A stretch of DNA of 9,301 bases from an uncultured Arcobacter sp. (GTDB taxonomy: Bacteria > Campylobacterota > Campylobacteria > Campylobacterales > Arcobacteraceae), in NCBI GenBank assembly GCA_913054415.1, contig CAJXII010000058.1:1-9301 (forward strand), read 5' to 3'. Shown here piece by piece: positions 1 through 6,529 of the stretch; positions within the stretch are counted from its first letter, which is position 1, and each line of letters starts with the position of its first letter. Below the pieces are notes generated by a model. It worked only from the letters and a program-made list of their open reading frames with translations. It was not told the DNA's origin and made no database searches. Both the position numbers and the translations under genes were made by a program.

Positions 1-70
1 CAGTATCTTCTACCTTCGATTTGGCCGGGTTGGGCATAATCATCATACCCTTTTTATCAAAACGATCCAT
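1..70 (-). CDS. N-terminal start of an unidentified protein (runs off window)
   Basis: On the minus strand an ATG at 70-68 is preceded by GAGGA (82-78) at a 7-base spacing, a good ribosome binding site, and the frame stays open to the window edge. The 23 visible residues begin MDRFDKKGMM and continue with IMPNPAKSKVEDT. I do not recognise the family. The frame is also open upstream of the ATG to beyond base 118, so an internal position in a longer gene is possible, but the ribosome binding site favours a start here. The segment is GC-richer (25 of the first 60 bases) than the rest of the window and lies head-to-head against a truncated kinase gene, so a mobile-element or otherwise transferred origin is suspected but not shown. 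Confidence 0.4.
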   Translation of the reverse strand, partial: MDRFDKKGMMIMPNPAKSKVEDT

Positions 71-118
71 ATAAAAATCCTCAAAAAATTTAGTAAACAA
101 ATTGACTCCGTGAGATAG

Positions 119-382
119 ATTAATAAAAATATTTATATCTCTTTTTTCAAAGCAAAAGATAAAATATATTTTATAGTTGAAGATAAGGGTATAGGCATAC
201 CAAAATATGAACTAAAAAATATTACAAAAAAATTTTATAAAGTTAGTAAAAGTAGAAACAAAGCTATACAAGGCTTTGGGCTTGGTTTATCTATAGTTAA
301 AAATAGTATAGAACTTCATAATGGTAGCTTACAAATTGATTCAATCGTAAATAAAGGGACAAAAGTAACTGTAATATTTTAA
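119..382 (+). pseudogene. 3' remnant of a histidine kinase (HATPase domain)
   Basis: Reading in the frame that ends with TAA at 380-382, the translation holds the hallmarks of the C-terminal ATP-binding domain of a two-component histidine kinase: a G1 box EDKGIGIP (179-202), an F-box-like FYKVSKSR, and a G2 box GFGLGLSIVK (272-301), followed by the usual HNGSLQI...GTKVTVIF ending. The frame is closed by TAG at 116-118, and no start codon with a ribosome binding site precedes the domain. The N box (ATP/Mg contacts), the phospho-accepting H box and all sensor parts are absent, so this piece cannot be an active kinase. Comparison with the family suggests the break falls just after the N box. It lies 60 bases upstream of the bcrC-like gene in the same orientation, so the intact kinase and its response regulator may once have controlled that operon. 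It would be a frameshift rather than a truncation only if kinase sequence lay to the left; I see none in 1-118. Confidence 0.75.
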
Positions 383-384
383 TA

Positions 385-416
385 TTCATTTTCAATTCAT
401 TTTTTGATGCAATAAT
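385..416 (+). promoter_or_regulatory. Promoter with direct-repeat operator for the bcrC-dedA operon
   Basis: An extended -10 element TGCAATAAT (TG at 408-409, hexamer 411-416, five of six consensus bases) lies 25 bases before the TTG start of the bcrC-like gene. Immediately upstream, TTCATTTT occurs twice (385-392 and 396-403) with an 11-base period, one DNA turn, covering the place of the -35 box. Such a layout is typical of OmpR/PhoB-class response-regulator sites, which replace or assist the -35. The match is by eye only; the region is T-rich, so chance similarity cannot be excluded. Confidence 0.45.
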
Positions 417-441
417 ACTGTAAAAATTTTGGAGTATTATT

Positions 442-1020
442 TTGAATATAAATCAACAACTATTTATCTATATAAATTCACATATAGGAAAAAGTCATAT
501 TATAGACTTAATTATGGTACTAATTGCAAAATTTTTACCGTATATTTTTATTGGTTTATTGTTTTATTTATGGTTTAATAATAAAAAAAATGAGGCATTA
601 TTTGCTGGATACACTACAACCTTGGGTGTAGGGATAAACCTATTAATAGGTTTATTTTATTTTCATAACCGTCCATTTATGGATCATATTGGTTTATGTT
701 TATTATCTCATAAGGCTGAAAATTCATTTCCATCAGATCATACAACTTTTGTAGTATCAATTGCATTAATGCTAATTACTTTTAAATCTACAAGAAGTTT
801 GGGAATTGTAGCATCTATATTTGCTTTATGGTGTGGAGTTGCTAGAGTTTATTGTGGAGTGCATTATCCTTTTGATATAATAGGTTCTATTGTAGTATCG
901 ATTATAGCAGTAATAATAATTATTTTACTTAAAAATAAGCTAGAAAAGTTAAATAAAATTATTATAAATATTTGGGATAAATTATTAATAATAAAAGAGA
1001 AAAATAAAGAAAATGAATAA
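442..1020 (+). CDS. bcrC: BcrC-type undecaprenyl-pyrophosphate phosphatase (PAP2 family)
   Basis: Membrane phosphatase predicted to remove the terminal phosphate from undecaprenyl pyrophosphate at the outer face of the inner membrane, recycling the lipid carrier used for peptidoglycan and surface glycans. PAP2 motifs are present in order: NRPF (residues 76-79), SFPSDH (95-100, with the general acid His100), and ARVYCGVHYPFD (134-145, with Arg135, nucleophile His141 and Asp145). The Lys of the classical KX6RP first motif is missing, as I recall it also is in Bacillus subtilis BcrC, which this protein resembles in length (192 versus about 193 residues), in its N-terminal layout and in the PSDHTT form of motif 2. 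About five to six membrane segments are visible, with a Lys-rich cytoplasmic tail. The start is TTG at 442, chosen for GGAG at 431-434 with 7-base spacing. Its last 8 bases overlap the next gene, so the two are probably translationally coupled. A broader lipid-phosphate specificity is possible. Confidence 0.85.
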   Translation: MNINQQLFIYINSHIGKSHIIDLIMVLIAKFLPYIFIGLLFYLWFNNKKNEALFAGYTTTLGVGINLLIGLFYFHNRPFMDHIGLCLLSHKAENSFPSDHTTFVVSIALMLITFKSTRSLGIVASIFALWCGVARVYCGVHYPFDIIGSIVVSIIAVIIIILLKNKLEKLNKIIINIWDKLLIIKEKNKENE

Positions 1021-2134
1021 AAATATTATCGCACTTGGATTTGTAAGTTTTTTCACAGATATGGCAAGTAATATGGTTACAACAATATTACCAATTTATG
1101 TAGTATTTTCTCTTCATAATGGGGTTGATAAACTTGGATATATTTTAGCTATTGCTACAATGGTATCTTATGGATTTAGATTTTTATTTGGTTATTTAAG
1201 TGATAAATATCAAATAGTTAAACCTTTTGTTGTGATTGGATATTTGATATCTGCTGTAACTAAGCCTCTTTTATATTTTACCTCCTCGTGGGAAGGAATA
1301 GCTGCTTTAAGAGGGGTTGAAAGAATGGGAAAAGCTTTTAGAAGTGCCACAAAAGATAGGCTTATTTCAGAATTTTCAGAAAAAAAATCTGGTAAAACTT
1401 TTGGATTTCATAAAATGATGGATATTGCAGGGGAGATGGTAGGGGCTATAATTGTTTTTTTAGTCCTATTTTTTATTGGAAAAAATATAGAAGTTTTTAA
1501 ATCTATTTTTGCTTGGACACTGCTTCCTGGGATTTTGGCAGTTGTGATAGTTATCTTTTTCGTAGATGATGTGCCTTATAAAAAAACTGATAATAAACAA
1601 TTTAGTTTAAGTGAAGATAAAAAACTTTTACCATTACTATTTATCTATTTTGGATTTTTGTTTTTTATGTTTAGTGATAGTTTTTTTATTATAAAAGCAA
1701 AGCAGATATTAAAAGTAGAATATATCCCTTTAATGGTAATTTTACTTACATTTACTCAAACAATTACAAGTTATCTGTTTGGTGTATGGATTGATAAAAT
1801 TGGGGCTATTAAAATAATGATTTTATCTTTTATTTTTGCTGTTTTATCTATGGGATTTCTGTATGTTAAACTTATTATTTTAGCTTTTATATTTTTAGGT
1901 CTTTTTTTGGTTGCAAGTTTAAATGCTATTAGAAGTTATATTTCAGATAATGCTGTAAATAAAGGAAGTGTATATGGAATTTTATATGGGGGTGTTGCTG
2001 CGTTTAGTTCATTAGGAGCGATTGTAATAGGACAGATTTGGCAAAAATTTGGAGACAATTATGCAATAGTTTTCTCATTAGTTGGAGTTAGTTTTATAAG
2101 TTTTATTTTAATAATGTTAAAAGAAAAAATATGA
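1013..2134 (+). CDS. MFS transporter, MJ1317-like group
   Basis: Inner-membrane major facilitator of 373 residues with 11-12 hydrophobic segments. The N-terminal pattern GFVSFFTDMASNMVTTILP, the loop after helix 2 (GYLSDK, residues about 60-65) and the block RGVERMGKAFRSATKDRLI followed by FGFHKMMDIAGE match a prokaryotic MFS group (MJ1317-like in conserved-domain naming) that normally reads DRLGKGxRxxPRDALI and FGxHRxMDxxGA. Several usual residues are changed here (D to E in the first DR, P to T before KDR), so the substrate need not be the same as in relatives, whose substrates are themselves mostly unknown. The start ATG lies inside the end of the phosphatase gene (8-base overlap) with only a weak A-rich ribosome binding site, and the stop overlaps the next ATG (ATGA). 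The context suggests cargo linked to the cell envelope, for example a lipid headgroup, a released phosphate ester or an antimicrobial, but this is inference. Confidence 0.8.
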   Translation: MNKNIIALGFVSFFTDMASNMVTTILPIYVVFSLHNGVDKLGYILAIATMVSYGFRFLFGYLSDKYQIVKPFVVIGYLISAVTKPLLYFTSSWEGIAALRGVERMGKAFRSATKDRLISEFSEKKSGKTFGFHKMMDIAGEMVGAIIVFLVLFFIGKNIEVFKSIFAWTLLPGILAVVIVIFFVDDVPYKKTDNKQFSLSEDKKLLPLLFIYFGFLFFMFSDSFFIIKAKQILKVEYIPLMVILLTFTQTITSYLFGVWIDKIGAIKIMILSFIFAVLSMGFLYVKLIILAFIFLGLFLVASLNAIRSYISDNAVNKGSVYGILYGGVAAFSSLGAIVIGQIWQKFGDNYAIVFSLVGVSFISFILIMLKEKI

Positions 2135-2979
2135 AAAAAATCTTATTGATACTATTTTTGGTGGTATATGGATTTGCTGGTTATAATCACAATATTTTAA
2201 ATCAAATTAGCGAAAAAAATCATAATCAAAATAGTTTTAGTTTTGTAGTTGCTGGTGATAATCGTGATGGAGATGCTATTTTAGAGAAAATTATAAAGCA
2301 AATCAATCAAGATAGAAATATTTCTTTTATGTTAAATAATGGGGATTTGGTAGCCTGTGGATATGAAAAGCAGTTTAAAAATTATATTTCAATTATTAAA
2401 ACTTCTAAAATACCTATTTTAAGCATTATAGGAAATCACGAAATCCCTTGGTATGGAGGAGAAAGTAATTTTAAAAATTATCTTGGAAAAACTCAGTTTA
2501 GTTTTGTATTTGGAAATAGTTATTTTATTATTTTAGATAGTGCTAAAAAAACTATTAAACATTTAAAATGGTTAAAAAAAGAACTTCAAAAATCACAAAA
2601 ATATACACACCGTTTTGTGCTATTTCATGTCCCACTTTATGACCCTCGAAAAGGGGAATATAAAAAGGGGCATAGTCTAAAATCTCTAAAACTTGCTCAT
2701 AAACTTAATAATCTATTTGATAAATACAATGTTGATATGGTTTTTTGTAGTCATATCCATTTTTATTATAGAGGAAAATGGCAAAATACACCATTTATTA
2801 TTACAGGAGGGGCAGGAGCTCCACTTAAAAAATATAAAAATTATGGAGTTTATAATTATGTAAAAGTTATTGTAAAAAAAGACAATGTAGAGTATAAAAT
2901 TGTTGTTTTAAAAGGGGAGAAAATGGGGTTGTTTGATAGAACGATAGAATATATAAAAGATTTTTTTGATATGGATTAA
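2131..2979 (+). CDS. Exported calcineurin-like metallophosphoesterase
   Basis: Predicted periplasmic metal-dependent phosphoesterase of 282 residues. A short basic-hydrophobic leader (MKKILLILFLVVYGFAG) fits a Sec signal peptide cut near residue 17. The dimetal-site motifs follow in family order: GDNR (42-45, Asp43), NNGDLV (69-74, Asp72), GNHE (101-104), FHVPLY (165-170, His166) and SHIH (207-210, a variant of GHxH). The usual His of the first GDxH motif is Arg45 here, a variant known from several periplasmic and acid-phosphatase-like branches. It starts on the ATGA overlap with the MFS gene and is followed 11 bases later by the DedA gene. The substrate cannot be read from the sequence; the neighbours (lipid pyrophosphatase, DedA) make a phosphorylated lipid or a headgroup released outside the membrane a reasonable guess. 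The C-terminal tail of about 40 residues after the catalytic core is Lys-rich and has no recognisable motif. Confidence 0.8.
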   Translation: MKKILLILFLVVYGFAGYNHNILNQISEKNHNQNSFSFVVAGDNRDGDAILEKIIKQINQDRNISFMLNNGDLVACGYEKQFKNYISIIKTSKIPILSIIGNHEIPWYGGESNFKNYLGKTQFSFVFGNSYFIILDSAKKTIKHLKWLKKELQKSQKYTHRFVLFHVPLYDPRKGEYKKGHSLKSLKLAHKLNNLFDKYNVDMVFCSHIHFYYRGKWQNTPFIITGGAGAPLKKYKNYGVYNYVKVIVKKDNVEYKIVVLKGEKMGLFDRTIEYIKDFFDMD

Positions 2980-2990
2980 GGTGAGAAAAA

Positions 2991-3569
2991 ATGCAAGCAA
3001 TAGTAACTTATTTAGTAGATACAATAGGGAGTTTGGGGTATATTGGGATATTTTTATTGATGTTTTTAGAAAGTAGTTTTTTCCCATTTCCTAGTGAAGT
3101 TGTGATGATACCAGCAGGGTATTTAGCTTTTCAAGGTGATATGAATATATTTTTAGTATTAATTTTTGGAATATTTGGAAGTTTAGCAGGGGCTTGGTTT
3201 AACTATTTTTTAGCATATAAATTTGGTAGAGGATTTTTACTTAAAATTATAAATCAAGAAAAAGTAACTAAACTTGAAGAGTTTTTTAATAAGCACGGAG
3301 ATATTTCAACATTTACAGGAAGACTAATTCCAGGAATTAGGCAATATATTTCATTTCCTGCTGGACTTGCAAAAATGAATTATAAAAAATTCACCATTTA
3401 TACCATATTAGGAGCTGGGATTTGGGTAGTAATACTTACAATGCTTGGATATTTTGTAGGACAAAATCAAGAGTTGATCCATAAATATCTAAAAGAGATA
3501 ACTATTGTTACTATTATATTTGTTGGAATTTTAATCATTTGGTATATAACAAATAGAAAAATTAAATAG
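2991..3569 (+). CDS. DedA-family membrane protein (VTT/SNARE-associated domain)
   Basis: Integral inner-membrane protein of 192 residues. DedA family hallmarks are clear: an acidic-rich re-entrant first loop with FLESSFFPFPSE (25-36), small-residue-rich helix GSLAGAWFNYFLAYKFGR (63-80), and the family signature TGRLIPGIRQYISFPAGLAKM (109-129) holding Arg111 and Arg117, spaced like the two essential arginines of Escherichia coli YqjA. Characterised members act as undecaprenyl-phosphate translocases (B. subtilis UptA) or support proton-coupled transport and resistance to cationic peptides. AAGGTGAG (2978-2985) right after the previous stop is a good ribosome binding site. Together with the first gene of the operon it would cover two successive steps of carrier-lipid recycling: dephosphorylation outside, then return of undecaprenyl phosphate. 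Its stop codon lies within a 13-bp tandem duplication (see the repeat entry). It ends 14 bases from the convergent tsaD gene. Confidence 0.88.
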   Translation: MQAIVTYLVDTIGSLGYIGIFLLMFLESSFFPFPSEVVMIPAGYLAFQGDMNIFLVLIFGIFGSLAGAWFNYFLAYKFGRGFLLKIINQEKVTKLEEFFNKHGDISTFTGRLIPGIRQYISFPAGLAKMNYKKFTIYTILGAGIWVVILTMLGYFVGQNQELIHKYLKEITIVTIIFVGILIIWYITNRKIK

Positions 3570-3577
3570 AAAAATTA
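3552..3577. repeat. Perfect 13-bp tandem duplication across the dedA stop
   Basis: The 13-base unit AATAGAAAAATTA occurs twice head to tail (3552-3564 and 3565-3577). The first copy encodes the last residues (NRKI) of the DedA protein; because 13 is not a multiple of three, the second copy is read one frame over and supplies the TAG stop at 3567-3569. With only one copy the frame would continue for about a dozen codons to a TAG at 3615-3617, inside the 3' end of tsaD. Confidence 0.85.
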
Positions 3578-3583
3578 TAACAC

Positions 3584-4534
3584 TTATATATTTTTATCCT
3601 CTTTATAAATCTCAATAGCAACTCTTCCTATCATAGCTGCATTATCACTACAATATTTTAGATCTGCTAAAAGTAGTTGATTACATTTGACACTTTGAAG
3701 TAAAATATCTATTTGTTTCCGAAGATATAGATTTGCACTAGCACCCCCTACTATTGCAAAAGTTGAAGGGGCAGATTTTTTAAAATATTTTTTTAGTTTC
3801 ATTATGATATGTTCAACTGCGGCTTTTTGAAAAGAGGCACAAATATCATATTTATCTTGAAGTGATAACTCACCTAATTCTAAAATCTTCATCCTAACTG
3901 CATTTTTTAATCCACTATAACTAAACTCTATTTTTGGGGATTGTCTAAGTGGTATAGGAAAATCAAACCTATTAGCATCACCTTTTAGACTATACTCTTG
4001 CACTATTGGGCCACCTGGATATTGTAGCTGTAACATTTTTGCAACTTTGTCAAAACTTTCACCAAAACTATCATCACTTGTTTGAGCAATAAGCTCTATA
4101 TTGTTGTGATCTTGCACCTCTAAGATTTGTGTATGCCCACCTGAAACCAATAAGACAGTGCAAGGCAAGATCGCTTTTTTTTCTATAAAAAGTGAATAAA
4201 TATGACCTTTTAGGTGATTGACTAAAATCAATGGCAAACCTAAACTAATACTTAGTGCTTTTGCCATAGTAACACCCTCCATAAGAGTTACTGATAGACC
4301 AGGTTCATTGGTAACTGCGATCGCTTTTAGTGATTTAAAATATGATTTTACCTCTTCTAAAATTTTAGGCAAAGCTTCTATATGTAACCTTGCTGCTAAT
4401 TCTGGCACAACTCCACCATATACACTATGCTCTAACTCTTGAGATATTTTTTTATGGTAAACCAACTCAAAATTATCTATTTTAGTAATAGCAATACTAC
4501 TATCATCACAACTACTTTCTATACTTAAAATCAT
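3584..4534 (-). CDS. tsaD: tRNA t6A37 threonylcarbamoyltransferase TsaD
   Basis: Cytoplasmic enzyme that moves the threonylcarbamoyl group from threonylcarbamoyl-AMP to N6 of A37 in ANN-decoding tRNAs, acting with TsaB and TsaE. Kae1/TsaD family features are complete: N-terminal MILSIESSCDD, the metal ligands His107 and His111 (HLKGH) and Asp297 (CSDNAAMIG), the SGGHTQ nucleotide loop (131-136), the DDSFGESFDKVAKML segment (154-168), YPGGP (172-176) and GGASAN (263-268). With the ATG at 4534 the protein has 316 residues, slightly shorter than the usual 335-340. This start is preferred over an upstream in-frame TTG at 4546 because it gives a conserved N-terminus and an ATGA overlap with the preceding gene, the same junction type as in the rest of the operon. 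It is the last gene of the minus-strand operon and converges on dedA. No hairpin terminator is visible in the 14-base gap. Confidence 0.97.
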   Translation of the reverse strand: MILSIESSCDDSSIAITKIDNFELVYHKKISQELEHSVYGGVVPELAARLHIEALPKILEEVKSYFKSLKAIAVTNEPGLSVTLMEGVTMAKALSISLGLPLILVNHLKGHIYSLFIEKKAILPCTVLLVSGGHTQILEVQDHNNIELIAQTSDDSFGESFDKVAKMLQLQYPGGPIVQEYSLKGDANRFDFPIPLRQSPKIEFSYSGLKNAVRMKILELGELSLQDKYDICASFQKAAVEHIIMKLKKYFKKSAPSTFAIVGGASANLYLRKQIDILLQSVKCNQLLLADLKYCSDNAAMIGRVAIEIYKEDKNI

Positions 4535-5067
4535 CTTATTACCCAATCATAAGCACAATCTAATCTACCATAACCACTTTTTTCATTGATATGTCCAGCA
4601 TTTTCTAAAACTTTTAACCCTATACTACCTAATAGATCTCTTAATCTATACACCTCATCTATAGTGATATATGGATCATTATCACTTGTTACCATAATCT
4701 GCTCTTTTGCTTTTAGATCATGTGGCAACTCATAAGGGAAAAATGTAGATATTTGTTCTATTTGACAAGATATACTAACAGGAGAAACCAACATCAACTT
4801 CTGTATTGGTTTAATATCATATCTATTAAGATAATGAAACCATAAAATATTTGCTAAAGAGTGGCATACCACAATATCAGGATCAAAACATCTCATTTGC
4901 ATATCTAAAAACTCTAACCACTCATCTAATTTTGGTGCAAATTTATTTGGAAATACAGGAAAAGACACTTCATAGTTATTTTTTATCAACTCAATAGCAA
5001 GATGTGATTGCCAATGTGGATAATCACTTCCCTCTAAACCATGTAAAATTAAAACTTTTGAACTCAT
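4531..5067 (-). CDS. RBBP9/YdeN-type alpha/beta hydrolase
   Basis: Small cytoplasmic serine hydrolase of 178 residues. The family pattern is clear: N-terminal VLILHGLEGSDYPHWQ (5-20), a middle EWL...L helix (49-54), nucleophile elbow VCHSLA with Ser70, the LVSPVS strand (93-98), and the acid and base Asp131 (SDNDPY, 128-133) and His159 (NAGHIN, 156-161), which complete the triad. RBBP9-like bacterial proteins (DUF1234/serine hydrolase group) are widespread; I know of no settled physiological substrate, and none can be inferred from sequence. The gene overlaps both neighbours by 4 bases (ATGA with the DUF1566-like gene upstream and with tsaD downstream), and GAGAG lies just before its ATG, so expression is tied to the operon. 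The elbow is HSLA rather than the more usual HSLG. Confidence 0.85.
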   Translation of the reverse strand: MSSKVLILHGLEGSDYPHWQSHLAIELIKNNYEVSFPVFPNKFAPKLDEWLEFLDMQMRCFDPDIVVCHSLANILWFHYLNRYDIKPIQKLMLVSPVSISCQIEQISTFFPYELPHDLKAKEQIMVTSDNDPYITIDEVYRLRDLLGSIGLKVLENAGHINEKSGYGRLDCAYDWVIR

Positions 5068-5468
5068 CTATCTCTCACACATCTAACATATTTAGGATAA
5101 GATTTATTCTCATAATAAACTATTGCATTTTTAAAATTCATATAATGCCCATAATAACCAAACATCCTAAGTAGTGTATCATCTGTCCAATACCCATCTG
5201 GCATATTGTATTTAAAAGCTTGATTTATATATATTTGTTTATTGTTTTTATCCACAATTGATTTGTATTCATCAACTGTTGGCAATCTCCAGCCCTTTTT
5301 TTTACAATATTTTCTAGCATCTACTTGAGATAATAAAACAGTCATAACCTCTTGATTATCTTGCCAAAGAATATTATTATAATTATCTACAACATTATCA
5401 CCTGATCTATATAAATTTTGAGCAAATATAGAAGATACAAAAATAACCAACCAAACTAAATATCTCAT
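5064..5468 (-). CDS. Small exported DUF1566 (Lcl C-terminal-like) protein
   Basis: A 134-residue protein with a Sec signal peptide (about residues 1-16, MRYLVWLVIFVSSIFA, likely cut before Gln17; there is no lipobox Cys). The mature part is a single DUF1566-like domain: DNVVDNYNNILWQDN (24-38), ARKYCKKKGWRLPTVDEY (51-68), YWTDD (93-97) and the closing YVRCVRD (127-133). Cys55 and Cys130 could form a disulfide in the periplasm. The domain is of C-type-lectin-like appearance and its members have no defined enzymatic function; here it stands alone, not as a repeat or fused to another domain. The ATGA overlaps with dxr upstream and the hydrolase downstream, plus AAGGG shortly before its ATG, place it firmly in the operon. 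A role in surface or substrate binding is only a guess. Confidence 0.75.
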   Translation of the reverse strand: MRYLVWLVIFVSSIFAQNLYRSGDNVVDNYNNILWQDNQEVMTVLLSQVDARKYCKKKGWRLPTVDEYKSIVDKNNKQIYINQAFKYNMPDGYWTDDTLLRMFGYYGHYMNFKNAIVYYENKSYPKYVRCVRDR

Positions 5469-6529
5469 AAACTAGCCCTTATTTGTTTATCTATTTCAAA
5501 TATATCATCAATAGTATTGATTTTAACTTGATGAAATCTATTTATAGCATCTAGTGAGATTTTGGATATATCTAAAAAGCCTATCTTTGCTTCTAAAAAT
5601 CTCTGGACTGCTACTTCATTTGCTGCATTTAAAACTACACCTAAATTTTCATTATTGAGCAACTCATCTTTTATCTGCCATATTGGATATCTTGATTGCT
5701 CTATTTTTTTAAACTCCAACTGAGCTACTTCTAAAAGATCAACTTTAGGTAAAATATTTTTTTGAATATCATCAACTAAAGCATAAGCAATAGGTAGTTG
5801 CATATTGGTATTAGCTATATGTGCTGTTGTGCTACCATCTGTAAAATTTACCATAGCATGAATAATAGATTTTGACTCTATTATTGCATCACATTTTGTA
5901 GTATGAAACAACCATCTAGCCTCAATAAGTTCAAATAGTTTATTTGTCATAGTTGCACTATCTATTGTGATCTTATTTCCCATAGACCAATTTGGATGGT
6001 TTAGTGCTTCTTGGATCGTTACACTATGTAGCTTATCTATATCATAATCTCTAAAACTACCACCACTAGCTGTGATAGTTAAACTATCTATCTTTTTACT
6101 TTTATCCCATAAATACCACAATCCAAAATGCTCACTATCTATAGGGCTTATCAAACTTGTATCTATAAATTTACCAGCAACTACTAAGCTCTCTTTATTT
6201 GCTAATGCTACTTTTTTACCACACTTTATAGCTTCTAATGTAGGTGCAAGTCCTAAAAAACCTACAAAAGCATTAACAATCAGATTTGATGATGAATGGC
6301 GAATAGTTTCTAAGATTATATCTTGTCCACTTTTAACATTAGGATGATTGACTTTATAGATATCATCTTTTGAAGCTACTATTACCAAAGATGGATTAAA
6401 CTCTTGTAGCTGTTGATTTAAAAGTTGAATATTATATCCAGCTACTAATACCTCAATATCAAGGTTAAATTTTTTGGCTATTTTTAATGTATTGACACCT
6501 ATTGAGCCTGTTGATCCTAATACTATCAA
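5465..6529 (-). CDS. dxr: 1-deoxy-D-xylulose-5-phosphate reductoisomerase
   Basis: Second enzyme of the MEP isoprenoid pathway, converting DXP to 2-C-methyl-D-erythritol 4-phosphate with NADPH and a divalent metal. The family motifs are all visible: NADPH-binding LGSTGSIG (4-11), LANKESLV (109-116), metal and substrate motif DSEH (131-134), TASGGSF (153-159), HPNWSMGNKITIDSATMTNK (178-197) with the metal ligand Glu200 just after, and NAANEVAVQRF near the C-terminus. At 354 residues it is shorter than the E. coli enzyme (about 398) but close to the Campylobacterota forms I recall. The start is TTG at 6529, sharing a TTGA overlap with the cdsA stop, with AGGA upstream. It provides precursor for undecaprenyl phosphate, the substrate family handled by the divergently oriented bcrC/dedA genes in this window, although the two operons are separate. 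Confidence 0.97.
   Translation of the reverse strand: MIVLGSTGSIGVNTLKIAKKFNLDIEVLVAGYNIQLLNQQLQEFNPSLVIVASKDDIYKVNHPNVKSGQDIILETIRHSSSNLIVNAFVGFLGLAPTLEAIKCGKKVALANKESLVVAGKFIDTSLISPIDSEHFGLWYLWDKSKKIDSLTITASGGSFRDYDIDKLHSVTIQEALNHPNWSMGNKITIDSATMTNKLFELIEARWLFHTTKCDAIIESKSIIHAMVNFTDGSTTAHIANTNMQLPIAYALVDDIQKNILPKVDLLEVAQLEFKKIEQSRYPIWQIKDELLNNENLGVVLNAANEVAVQRFLEAKIGFLDISKISLDAINRFHQVKINTIDDIFEIDKQIRASL

Noticed and set aside
2..118. Plus-strand reading of 2-118, in the same frame as the kinase remnant and closed by TAG at 116-118
   Set aside because: I tested whether a single nonsense codon had broken an otherwise intact kinase. The upstream translation has no N box or other kinase feature, while the minus strand has a proper gene start, so a junction is the better reading.
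3570..3583. Possible bidirectional terminator between dedA and tsaD
   Set aside because: No stem with GC pairs is visible in the gap or the flanking ends, only AT-rich sequence and the 13-bp duplication.
4218..4442. Plus-strand open frame of 74 codons
   Set aside because: It is antisense to the well-conserved tsaD coding region, has no ribosome binding site and no family features.
6072..6347. Plus-strand open frame of 91 codons
   Set aside because: It is fully antisense to dxr, including the NKES and DSEH motif regions, and shows no independent coding signal.
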